Assembly: GCA_900552495.1 (NCBI GenBank)
Contig: URZY01000008.1
Location: forward strand, 1-64,000
DNA: 64,000 nt
Source of the DNA: an uncultured Mycoplasmatota bacterium
Lineage (GTDB): Bacteria; Bacillota_I; Bacilli_A; RF39; UBA660
Direction of reading: 5' to 3'
Part shown: positions 25,098 through 33,330 of the stretch, piece by piece
Layout of the letters: each line of letters starts with the position of its first letter
Position numbering within the stretch: position 1 is the stretch's first letter
Translations under genes and position numbers: made by a program
The notes under the pieces: generated by a model
Databases searched by the model: none
What the model saw: the letters and a program-made list of their open reading frames with translations, nothing else
What the model was told of the DNA's origin: nothing

Positions 25098-26054
25098 ATG
25101 AAAAAAATTTTAAAAGATGCCAAAGCAATTATTAGTAAGAAGTATGAGGAAAATGATCCAAATTATGGATTGTTAGTTTTAGGGTGTTATTCTTTACTTA
25201 GTAAGTTTGGAGAAAATTATAAACCAATTGTAGAAAAAGTTATGCTTGAAACTGACTTTCATATTAGTAATAGTAGTTTAAAAGATATGCTAATAGGGAC
25301 TGATGTTGATCTAGAAATGGGATTTAGTGAGGAAGAACTTGATGAGGATGATTTAGTAGTTACAGCAGTTTCAATGCCCGGATATAGAATTGATTTAAGT
25401 GATACAGGATCCATTTTATTAAAACATTCTAAACCCGCAATTTATTGTTCTACTAAAGGTAGCAACAATAACACTATTTTAAATGCTTTTGTTCACGAAG
25501 CTAGTCATTTGGTAAAATCAACAGTAAATTGTGTCTCCCAAAATAAAGTGGATGGTTTTTTATTACGAAGTGGTCTTAATATCTTTGGTTATTACCTCGC
25601 AGATGGGGAACTTCACTGTAGAAGTGATAATTCGATGTTTGATGAGGTTATTAATGTTTTACAAACAGCTGATATGATACAAAAAATAAGCGAACTTTCA
25701 GAAGTAGAACTAGATGGTCCAGAGGCAAATTTTTTTAGAGGTTTAAATTTAGAAGAACTAGATAATATGTATGGTTATGGTTATACAGAGTTATCTAATT
25801 TAGTGCGAGAGTTATGGAATGTTTCTGAATTTAAGAATAGTATCGAAGATAATATTGTAATAGGTAAACTAAACAAAATCAGGGATGATTTTGATAGTAT
25901 TTTAGGAAAAGGTACTTTTCACTTATACTCGACTTATTTAGATTATATTGATGGTAATTATACGGACAGTAAACTAATGGAACAAATGAGTGATTGGTAT
26001 AGAAGAATGAATAGACTTTACATAATAAAATCTATCGCTAAACATAAAAAATAG
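25098..26054 (+). CDS. Hypothetical protein with HExxH zincin-like motif
   Basis: A 318-residue soluble protein with no signal peptide. Around residue 135 it has AFVHEASHLV, an HExxH motif of the zinc-peptidase type, preceded by TKGSNNNTILN and followed later by GYYLADGELHCRSDN and MFDEVINVLQTADMI, where a third ligand might lie. The rest is helical. I do not recognise a named family. The ribosome site is weak (AGGGA about 12 bases ahead). It stands just before def on the plus strand. Activity as a peptidase is inference from the motif. Confidence 0.7.
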   Translation: MKKILKDAKAIISKKYEENDPNYGLLVLGCYSLLSKFGENYKPIVEKVMLETDFHISNSSLKDMLIGTDVDLEMGFSEEELDEDDLVVTAVSMPGYRIDLSDTGSILLKHSKPAIYCSTKGSNNNTILNAFVHEASHLVKSTVNCVSQNKVDGFLLRSGLNIFGYYLADGELHCRSDNSMFDEVINVLQTADMIQKISELSEVELDGPEANFFRGLNLEELDNMYGYGYTELSNLVRELWNVSEFKNSIEDNIVIGKLNKIRDDFDSILGKGTFHLYSTYLDYIDGNYTDSKLMEQMSDWYRRMNRLYIIKSIAKHKK

Positions 26055-26082
26055 TTTTTTCTTTTAATTTATTGAGATTTTT

Positions 26083-26090
26083 GGTAAAAT
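26083..26090 (+). promoter_or_regulatory. Extended -10 element ahead of def
   Basis: The element is an extended -10, TGG followed by TAAAAT, with no convincing -35. A start site near 26097 would place the ATG at 26094 outside the message, supporting GTG 26115 as the def start. Confidence 0.4.
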
Positions 26091-26114
26091 TATATGCGTA
26101 ACGAGGTGGTTATA

Positions 26115-26663
26115 GTGATTAAAATGAAAGATATATTAGATGAGAAGGACAGACGGTTAAGACAAATAAGTAAAGATGTACAATTTCCTCTATCTAAAAA
26201 AGATAAAGAAACTATTGAAGAAATGGTTGAATTTTTGCGTAATAGTCAAATTGATGAGTTGGCGAAAAAATATGATTTAAGACCAGGTATGGGGCTTGCG
26301 GCAATCCAACTAGGAATTCCAAAGAGATATTTTGTAGTGGTTCATGAATACGAAGAAGGACAATTTGAAACTTATGTATTAATAAATCCAAGAATGATAA
26401 GTAACTCTGTTGAAAAAATATATGTTGATATGGGTGAAGGTTGTTTAAGTGTTAATCGTCCTGTTGACGGGATTATCCCAAGATATGCTAGGGTAACAAT
26501 GGAAGCTTATGATATAGAGGGAAGAAAAATTAATGTTAGGGCTCGTGAAGAATTAGCCATTGCTTTTCAACATGAATTAGATCATCTAAATGGAATTCTT
26601 TTTACTGATCACATTGATCCAAAGAATCCGTTTAAAGATAAAGATAATATGCGAGCTATTTAA
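26115..26663 (+). CDS. def: Peptide deformylase
   Basis: Removes the formyl group from nascent proteins. All three motifs are present: GMGLAAIQLG, EGCLSV and QHELDHLNG, giving the Cys and two His metal ligands and the catalytic Glu. GTG 26115 is preferred because AGGTGG is five bases upstream; ATG 26094 has no site. The length of about 182 residues fits the type 2 deformylases of Gram-positives. It has its own terminator. Confidence 0.94.
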   Translation: MIKMKDILDEKDRRLRQISKDVQFPLSKKDKETIEEMVEFLRNSQIDELAKKYDLRPGMGLAAIQLGIPKRYFVVVHEYEEGQFETYVLINPRMISNSVEKIYVDMGEGCLSVNRPVDGIIPRYARVTMEAYDIEGRKINVRAREELAIAFQHELDHLNGILFTDHIDPKNPFKDKDNMRAI

Positions 26664-26679
26664 TAATATATTAACACAA

Positions 26680-26708
26680 AAAAACGAGTGGATACCCTAC
26701 TCGTTTTT
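26680..26708 (+). terminator. Intrinsic terminator of def
   Basis: AAAAACGAGT and ACTCGTTTTT form a perfect ten-pair stem; it can act on both strands. The 100 bases that follow hold nothing recognisable. Confidence 0.85.
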
Positions 26709-26802
26709 AACTGGCTCGACGCATTTTTGATGGAGTTTCTTTTTCCACACTATTTATTGTCAACATTTTAAAGGCTTTTTATGAATTTATTTTTTTAAAG
26801 TT

Positions 26803-26829
26803 AAAAACTAGTCGTAGTCACTAGTTTTT
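26803..26829 (-). terminator. Terminator covering the stop codon of the M3-like gene
   Basis: AAAAACTAGT and ACTAGTTTTT pair around a seven-base loop. The stop at 26808-26810 is inside the stem. Confidence 0.8.
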
Positions 26830-28334
26830 GGAGAGGTTTTCTTTACCAAAACTTTATTGTTTGGATTTGTTAAATTTAATTTTGTAATAATTTGGTCATA
26901 AGTTTCTTCTTTTAAGGCGGGAATAATCGAAAGTATTTTGGAGGTTATGGCTGGATCTGTCTCTTGTTTTTGCATACATTCTAAGGCAAGTCTTCTTCCT
27001 AGAATATAAGGATACATTTTAAGAATATTATCTGGAGCTTGTAATAAAAAGGCATTTTCTTGATCACAAAAACGGGTGATATCTTGATCTTCAAAGGGAT
27101 ATAAATAGGCAATAAGTAATAAATCGTCCTCTTGATAGGTAGTAATATTCTCTAATGCGGATAAGGACTCTTTAGCAATGGTCTCTTTAGTAATTGGGGC
27201 TTGGTTATAATTTTTTAATAGTTTGAATACAGGAATTACTTCTAGTAGATTAGCAAATGTCCAGGTATTGCGCTCTTGGTATAAAGCATAAATTACAGTT
27301 TCTGAATAACCTTTGGTGCGAAGAAATTCAATTGCTTGATATTCGAGGTAGATTGACGGGAATTCGACTAAGTTTTGAGGAAGATATTCATCCTCACGCA
27401 AATTGGCCAAGGCCGGTAAATGTGTTAGTTCGTGAACTAAATCACGGAAATCAGTAATTGTACCAGTTAATGGAGCAAAAATCATATATTGACCTTCATA
27501 TAAATCCGTAGACCAATCATCACTAAGGTCTTTTTCTTTATAAATTATTCTCGTATTATGATATTCTAAATATCTATTTAACCAGTCACCGCTTGAATCA
27601 ATAGTTTTTAAGAACTCTTGCATTAAAGAGTGAAGTTCTTCCTTTGATAAAGGCTGTTGCAAAAAAATTTCGTAATCAGTTGTGGACGGTGATATCTTAA
27701 AAAGTTCTTGTTCAAGAGATGGAATTAGTTCTTCAAGATGATTGAGAAGATAAGCGTCTCTAAGGATAAGTTCCTTTTGTTCTTCCATTAAGGTATTCAA
27801 AAGATGAAAGCGTTCTCTATTATTAAACCAGTCAAAAAGAAGTGATTGATTTTTTGAAGAAGCAGTTAATAAATAGTCTAAATAATCAGTTGGCGTCTCA
27901 TAGTAGTTAGCTGCAATAATATCTAAAACCATTGACGTTTGACCAGCCAAAGTAGCAACATCTTCTGGACGTTCTACTTCTTCTCCTTGTTGGAGAAGAG
28001 AATCGATTAATAAAATCTTTAATAAAAATAAAGCTGTTTCTCTATCGGTTAGAGGCACATCTTCGATAACAATTTCTTTGAATGCTGGGATTTTATCTTC
28101 TAAATAGTCTTTTAATCCTAAAATATTTTCAATATATAAAGTCTTAGGATTAGTTGAAGTTATAAAACTTATCTTATCAATACTGGCCAATAAATCACAG
28201 AAAATATTCAGATGATCTAGAAGACAGTTGCTTAAGAATACTGCTTCTTTTTTCTTAGTAGTTGGATATTCAATAATTAGATTTTTATTTATATCTTGAT
28301 TGATCGGAAATGTTATGGTGATGGTTTTTATCAT
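26808..28334 (-). CDS. M3-like zinc peptidase homologue, divergent
   Basis: A 508-residue, mostly helical, acidic protein. Near residue 300 is DLVHELTHLPAL (HExxH), and about 25 residues on NLVEFPSIYLEY, which resembles the M3 (oligoendopeptidase F/thimet) arrangement in which HExxH is followed by an E(L/F)PS motif carrying the third ligand. The rest matches M3 poorly. No signal peptide is present, so it should be cytoplasmic. AGAGAGG precedes the ATG; its own promoter and terminator make it a single unit. Peptidase activity is likely; the substrate is unknown. Confidence 0.7.
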   Translation of the reverse strand: MIKTITITFPINQDINKNLIIEYPTTKKKEAVFLSNCLLDHLNIFCDLLASIDKISFITSTNPKTLYIENILGLKDYLEDKIPAFKEIVIEDVPLTDRETALFLLKILLIDSLLQQGEEVERPEDVATLAGQTSMVLDIIAANYYETPTDYLDYLLTASSKNQSLLFDWFNNRERFHLLNTLMEEQKELILRDAYLLNHLEELIPSLEQELFKISPSTTDYEIFLQQPLSKEELHSLMQEFLKTIDSSGDWLNRYLEYHNTRIIYKEKDLSDDWSTDLYEGQYMIFAPLTGTITDFRDLVHELTHLPALANLREDEYLPQNLVEFPSIYLEYQAIEFLRTKGYSETVIYALYQERNTWTFANLLEVIPVFKLLKNYNQAPITKETIAKESLSALENITTYQEDDLLLIAYLYPFEDQDITRFCDQENAFLLQAPDNILKMYPYILGRRLALECMQKQETDPAITSKILSIIPALKEETYDQIITKLNLTNPNNKVLVKKTSPKTSDYD

Positions 28335-28361
28335 AAGAAACCTCTCTTTTAAGTAGTGTTT

Positions 28362-28390
28362 ATTATAATTATTTTAGTTTTACTTGTCAA
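28362..28390 (-). promoter_or_regulatory. Predicted promoter of the M3-like gene
   Basis: Consensus TTGACA and TATAAT are 17 bases apart on the minus strand. Confidence 0.8.
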
Positions 28391-28416
28391 ATAAAAAGAA
28401 GGAATTACTCCTTCTA
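28391..28416 (-). terminator. Terminator overlapping the smc stop codon
   Basis: AGAAGGA and TCCTTCT pair around a short loop and end in TTTTATT. The first stem arm starts in the stop codon (28414-28416). Confidence 0.8.
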
Positions 28417-31368
28417 TAAGACCTCATCGTGGTCAGTTAGTTTAACACTAACCAATTTAGAAACACCTGATTCTTGCATAGTTATTCCGTATAAGGTGTT
28501 AGCATATTCCATAGTTTTTTTCTTGTGGGTAATTATTAAGAACTGGGTTTTGTTTTTATAGTGATCTAAATATTTACCAAATTGCGCAACATTAGCTTCA
28601 TCTAGAGCAGCTTCAACTTCATCAAATAAACAAAATGGAACGGTTCTAACATTTAAGATTGCAAATAATAAAGAAATAGCTGTGAGAGTTTTTTCACCAC
28701 CTGATAAAAGGGAAATTGTAGTTAGCTTTTTACCTGGTGGTGAAGCGACAATCTCAATTCCTGTAGTTAGCATATTAGTTGGATCGGTTAATTTTAAATC
28801 AGCAGTGCCACCAGAGAATAATTCTTTAAAAACTTGTTGAAACTCTATTCTAATTAGTTCAAAAGTTTTGGCAAATTCTTCTTTCATTACATCATCCATC
28901 TCATTCATTATCTCTAACAAGGTATCTTCTGCTTTCAATAAATCTTCTCGCTGGTTGGTTAGAAATACATATCTACTGTTAACTCGTTCGTACTCTTCGA
29001 TGGCAGCTAAATTAACCATACCAATGCGTTTAATATTAGCACGAAAATGGTTAACTTTTTCCCTTGCTTCTTCTGGTTCAACATCCAAGTGATATTCAGC
29101 GGCAGCCTTTTCAAAAGTAAGCTCATATTCCTCGTTTAAAGTTTCTAGCATATGATCAAGCTTAACATCAATACGGTTCATACTAATTTCTAATTCGCGA
29201 GATTCCTTTTCAAGATTTCGTAAATTTTGATTTTGAAGTTTATCTTTAGCTTGGTCCTCTTCTAGCACTACTTTTAGATTTTCTATTTCCTTTGTCAATG
29301 ATGATAGGCGCATTTGAACTTGCTCTTTTTCGCCGGATTTTTCATGAAATAGACTAATTAGTTCTTGCTCTTTTTTATCCAGAGAATTATTGTTAATCGA
29401 CTCTAAGGCTTCCCATTCTTTAGTGATTGTTTCCAAATCCTGTTCGATTGAATGTAATTCTAGATTTTTAGTGTCATATCTTTCTTTTAATGCTACCTTG
29501 GCTTTGGAAATTTCAAAGGATGTCTCTTCTAGTAAAGATATTTCTTTATTAAGGTCACTTAATTCTAATTGAATTTCTTTTAATTCTTCTGTTAATAGAT
29601 GTTCTTTTTCCTCGGTATGACGTAGTTCCTGTTTAATAGTGATGATTGACTTTGCTTGGTTAAGTGAACCACCAGACATTGAACCACCAACATTTACAAC
29701 ATCACCATCTAAGGTAACTATCTTATAGCGATTATTTATTAATCTAGCTAGACGATTAGCAGAATCTAAATTTTCAGTAATTATTGTCTGTCCCAATTGA
29801 TTTTCAACAATTGTTTTATATTTTTTATTATAGGTAACCAAGTCACTTAAAATACCAATAAAGTCATTACTAGCTTTCAATTTATTTAGTGAATCATAGT
29901 CTATATAGCGTTCTTTAATGACTGTTAGTGGAAAAAAAGTAGCTCTACCTAAATGGTAATCTTTTAAGTAATTAATGGCTTTCTTGGCAGAGGCCTCATC
30001 GGCAGTTATAATAAAGTTTTTATTAGCGGCAATAGCAATATTTAAAGCTTTGGTATATTTATCTTCGATGGAGAGAATATTACCAATTGTATTGTGAATG
30101 CCGGTTAGGGAGTTAGATTTTAAAATACTACGAACACTATTTGGCATATCACCGCCTTGCTCTATCTCCGTTTGTAAGGCTGTTATTTTATGTTTTATTG
30201 AAATAAGTTCTTGCTCGTGCTTTGAATAATCGCTGGTTAACATATTCTTTTTTGCCTTAGCTGTTTGAATATTTTTATCTATTTCTAATTGTTCTTGCTC
30301 CTTTTTATTAGATGAAGAAATTATTAAATTTAAATCTTCTTGTGTAGTTGGAATAAGAGCTTCTAATTTAGCTTTTTTTTCTAAAGTCGCTCTTATTTCT
30401 TCCTTTAGTTCATTTTCTTCTTTGGTTGTTTTACTACGCTCTTTTAGAAGATTCTTTTCACCATTAAGCCGTTCAACCTCTTCTGTTATATGGAGTAGAT
30501 CTCTATTTAAATCTTGTTGGGTCTGTTCTAATTTTTCAAGATGATTTGACTTTTCAATATACTTGGCATCAAATTTTGAAGCAGATGATGATAATTCTAA
30601 AATTTCTTTATCGAGTTTTTCTTTTTTGGCTTTTTCTGATATTAAACGTTGATTAAAGTTTTCAATATCGTAAGCAAGTAATGCTACTTCATATTCGTCT
30701 AAGCCTTTTTTATTTTCTAAATATTCTTTAGCTTTTTCTGATTGTTCTTTTAAAGGGGCTACTTGAGTCTCCAATTCACTAATAATATCATTAACACGAT
30801 CAATATTATTGTGGGTTCTATCTAATTTTCTTAAAGCCTCTTCTTTTCTTTTCTTATATTTTAATATGCCGGCCGCTTCTTCAAAAATTACTCTTCTATC
30901 AGTTGGAGAATTGCTTAATATTCTCTCTACTTCACCCTGAGAAATAATATTGAATGATTCTTTCCCCATGCCTGAATCTATCAATAAATTGGTAATATCT
31001 TTTAAACGGCATTTATCATTATTTAAATAATATTCATTCTCACCACTACGGTAAACTCTTCTTTTAATTGATATTTCAGTATAAGGAACGTTTAGATAGT
31101 GGTCTTGGTTATCAAAAATCAATTCAACACTAGCTACATTTAATGGATTACGGCTCTTACTTCCTGAAAAAATAACGTCGCTCATTGAACCCTCACCACG
31201 AAGAGATTTTACTGATTGTTCTCCAAGAACCCATCTTACAGCGTCGACAACATTACTTTTGCCTGAACCATTTGGACCAACAATACAGGTAATCTTCCCA
31301 TCTAATTTAATATCTAATTTGTCAGCAAATGATTTAAAACCACTTGTCACTATCTCTTTTAAGTACAT
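28414..31368 (-). CDS. smc: Chromosome condensation ATPase SMC, short form
   Basis: SMC folds and segregates the chromosome with ScpA/ScpB. The N-terminal head has Walker A (GPNGSGKSN near 35). Two coiled-coil arms flank a hinge at about 400-560 (GIHNTIGNILSIED, VNVGGSMSGGS). The C-terminal head carries the signature LLSGGEKTLTAI and Walker B CLFDEVEAALDE. At about 984 residues it is some 200 shorter than the usual 1,180, mostly in the coils. ATG 31368 is used because AGGGTG is six bases upstream. The promoter at 31388-31416 and the terminator suggest a single gene; scpAB are not in the window. Confidence 0.94.
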   Translation of the reverse strand: MYLKEIVTSGFKSFADKLDIKLDGKITCIVGPNGSGKSNVVDAVRWVLGEQSVKSLRGEGSMSDVIFSGSKSRNPLNVASVELIFDNQDHYLNVPYTEISIKRRVYRSGENEYYLNNDKCRLKDITNLLIDSGMGKESFNIISQGEVERILSNSPTDRRVIFEEAAGILKYKKRKEEALRKLDRTHNNIDRVNDIISELETQVAPLKEQSEKAKEYLENKKGLDEYEVALLAYDIENFNQRLISEKAKKEKLDKEILELSSSASKFDAKYIEKSNHLEKLEQTQQDLNRDLLHITEEVERLNGEKNLLKERSKTTKEENELKEEIRATLEKKAKLEALIPTTQEDLNLIISSSNKKEQEQLEIDKNIQTAKAKKNMLTSDYSKHEQELISIKHKITALQTEIEQGGDMPNSVRSILKSNSLTGIHNTIGNILSIEDKYTKALNIAIAANKNFIITADEASAKKAINYLKDYHLGRATFFPLTVIKERYIDYDSLNKLKASNDFIGILSDLVTYNKKYKTIVENQLGQTIITENLDSANRLARLINNRYKIVTLDGDVVNVGGSMSGGSLNQAKSIITIKQELRHTEEKEHLLTEELKEIQLELSDLNKEISLLEETSFEISKAKVALKERYDTKNLELHSIEQDLETITKEWEALESINNNSLDKKEQELISLFHEKSGEKEQVQMRLSSLTKEIENLKVVLEEDQAKDKLQNQNLRNLEKESRELEISMNRIDVKLDHMLETLNEEYELTFEKAAAEYHLDVEPEEAREKVNHFRANIKRIGMVNLAAIEEYERVNSRYVFLTNQREDLLKAEDTLLEIMNEMDDVMKEEFAKTFELIRIEFQQVFKELFSGGTADLKLTDPTNMLTTGIEIVASPPGKKLTTISLLSGGEKTLTAISLLFAILNVRTVPFCLFDEVEAALDEANVAQFGKYLDHYKNKTQFLIITHKKKTMEYANTLYGITMQESGVSKLVSVKLTDHDEVL

Positions 31369-31387
31369 ACTACTCACCCTAATAATA

Positions 31388-31416
31388 AGTATACAATAAA
31401 ATACTTATTTAGACAA
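31388..31416 (-). promoter_or_regulatory. Predicted promoter of smc
   Basis: TTGTCT and TATACT are 17 bases apart on the minus strand. Confidence 0.7.
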
Positions 31417-31435
31417 ATAATTTCTTTATATGGCA

Positions 31436-31466
31436 AAGAAAAAAGAAGATTTTAGTCTTCTTTTTT
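31436..31466 (-). terminator. Terminator with the lipoprotein stop codon in its loop
   Basis: AAAGAAGA and TCTTCTTT pair, with the stop at 31452-31454 in the loop and a T tract following on the minus strand. Confidence 0.75.
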
Positions 31467-32345
31467 AGTTGCTGATGGAGCAGCTTTTTCTAATATTAAA
31501 GTTTTGGCGTCCTTTGATGATTTCTCTGAAGAAATTTCATCTTTACTATTCAATTCAACTTTAGAAGCGGCCATCAACTTACTACATTCTAAAGCATCCT
31601 GACAATATGTCAAAGCTGAATCATATGATGGTTTGTCTAGGCTTTGAATATTGTATAGCGTGTTTAGGGCTGTTGCTAGAATATTATCTCCAAATAATGG
31701 TGATACTATTTCATACTCAATTTTTTCTTCACTTATTGGATCAGTTAGTTGAACATATTTTCTTTGATTTTCATTTTTGGCATTAGGCTCGGCAGAAATA
31801 GAACATGCATCATAATACTCTATTTCTAAACCACTTGCTTCACAAGCAGCAGCTTTAATTACTGATTTTAATAATTTTTCAGAAATATTTAAACCATTAG
31901 TTTGAAGCCAATTTTGATTTTGAGCAGCTATTAATGATAAGCCGGCCTTAATTCTGGCTTCCTCAACATCTTTTAAATCATCAGTTGCAAGACTATCTAA
32001 TAATAACTTTATATCATCAAAAGTTAGATTAGAATATTTTTCTTTTAATGTATCAGTGGTTTCTTCTGATGCTTTAACGCCAGCGGAAGATAATTCTTGG
32101 CTTAACTTAATACGCTCTTCCAATTCTTTAATGGCTGTAGAAAAAGCCAATTCTTCACTTTCATCTTCAGAATAGATAGTAATTGGATCAGAAATAGTCA
32201 TAAGTTCATCTAAATTAGTTGTATCAGAAAACATTGTAACAACTTCATCAAACGTGTATGGTATTGTTTCGTTCTCACTGCCACAGGCTGATAAGCTAGA
32301 CATCATTGATAACGCTAGTATTAATGATAAAAACCTCTTTTTCAT
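31452..32345 (-). CDS. Hypothetical lipoprotein
   Basis: The 297-residue protein has a clear lipoprotein signal peptide (KKRFLSLILALSMMSSLSAC, lipobox LSAC with Cys21) and a helical acidic body rich in Glu, Ser and Leu. No domain is recognised. GGGGGAGG precedes the ATG. It has its own strong promoter at 32377-32405, which overlaps the 3' end of the deacetylase-like gene, and its own terminator, so it is expressed as a single surface lipoprotein. Confidence 0.75.
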   Translation of the reverse strand: MKKRFLSLILALSMMSSLSACGSENETIPYTFDEVVTMFSDTTNLDELMTISDPITIYSEDESEELAFSTAIKELEERIKLSQELSSAGVKASEETTDTLKEKYSNLTFDDIKLLLDSLATDDLKDVEEARIKAGLSLIAAQNQNWLQTNGLNISEKLLKSVIKAAACEASGLEIEYYDACSISAEPNAKNENQRKYVQLTDPISEEKIEYEIVSPLFGDNILATALNTLYNIQSLDKPSYDSALTYCQDALECSKLMAASKVELNSKDEISSEKSSKDAKTLILEKAAPSATKKED

Positions 32346-32376
32346 AATTTTAACCTCCCCCTCAATTGGTGCCTAG

Positions 32377-32405
32377 ATTATACCATAAATTGGCTTATTT
32401 GTCAA
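32377..32405 (-). promoter_or_regulatory. Predicted promoter of the lipoprotein gene
   Basis: TTGACA and TATAAT are 17 bases apart with an extended TGG. The -35 lies inside the end of the upstream coding region. Confidence 0.82.
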
Positions 32406-33246
32406 TGTTTTCATTGAGTAGGTCTGTTAAGGTTGTTAAAGTATAACCTCTACTTTTAATGTAATCAAGAATAGTTGGTAATTCTGAATTTGTTTGATCA
32501 GTGATAGAAAAAACAATAATTGAGGCGTTTGAAAGCTTACTTTTTACTTCTTGGAAGGGATTTGATGTAACCTTTATAGTTGGTAAAACTGTATGCATAT
32601 TAAGACTTTGACATAAATTAATTATTTCTTTGTTATCATAATCACAGTAACAGTATTTTAGAGGTTTCTTGGTTATTGTTTCAAGATAATCTTTACTGGC
32701 TGAAAAGTATATTTTATCGTAAGTAGAATTATAAGATAAGAGTTCAAGTTGGTGGTTAGTCATAGTTGCGATTTCATTATAGTTATTTTCCAAATAATAA
32801 CCATCAATAAAAAAGGTTGCCTTTATTTGTTTAGAATCTAAAATTTCTATTGTTTGTTTAGGTGAACGTTTTTCAACTTTAAAAATTAAAGCAACGCTTT
32901 TTTTGGCGGGATTGCCACTAATTATATATTTATCGTAATAGTCTTCTACTGAAACAGCAGGTTTTTCTTCTTTGAGTGTTGTTAAAACTTCATTATAGGC
33001 ACCATATTGCTTCATTTTATTGTATGTTTCATCATAATCAATTACCTTACCAGAAATACCAGGAATAATTGTATTTTCTTTTATTATGGCATTAATGGCT
33101 TTTGTTTCATATTTGGATTCTTTATTTTTAATAGTCTTCATAATTGGATCTTGCATGCGAATTAGTTCAATCGACTTATTAGTATAATAGAAACTAAAAA
33201 TGGTCAGTAAGAGAACAACTACTATTTGAATAGTTTTTTTTAACAT
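32395..33246 (-). CDS. Degenerate polysaccharide deacetylase-like membrane protein
   Basis: One N-terminal membrane helix (about 5-22), a linker, then a NodB-like fold from about residue 115. The equivalents of the first strand and turn read KSVALIFKV and IKATFFIDGYYL, and the end reads ILDYIKSRGYTLTTLTDLL, as in polysaccharide deacetylases. The catalytic TFDDG is replaced by IFKVE and no HxxxH motif is visible, so it is probably not an active deacetylase. ATG 33246 has AGGTG upstream. It follows pnp, but a terminator separates them. A binding or regulatory role is possible. Confidence 0.65.
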   Translation of the reverse strand: MLKKTIQIVVVLLLTIFSFYYTNKSIELIRMQDPIMKTIKNKESKYETKAINAIIKENTIIPGISGKVIDYDETYNKMKQYGAYNEVLTTLKEEKPAVSVEDYYDKYIISGNPAKKSVALIFKVEKRSPKQTIEILDSKQIKATFFIDGYYLENNYNEIATMTNHQLELLSYNSTYDKIYFSASKDYLETITKKPLKYCYCDYDNKEIINLCQSLNMHTVLPTIKVTSNPFQEVKSKLSNASIIVFSITDQTNSELPTILDYIKSRGYTLTTLTDLLNENIDK

Positions 33247-33270
33247 CATATTCACCTATTTAAAAGTATT

Positions 33271-33299
33271 AAAAACGAGTACTTTTTAGTACTCGTTAT
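33271..33299 (-). terminator. Intrinsic terminator of pnp
   Basis: AACGAGTACT and AGTACTCGTT form a ten-pair stem followed by TTTTAAT on the minus strand, about 30 bases past the pnp stop. Confidence 0.85.
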
Positions 33300-33330
33300 T
33301 GAATAATATTTTAATTTTTATGAAGTTTGG

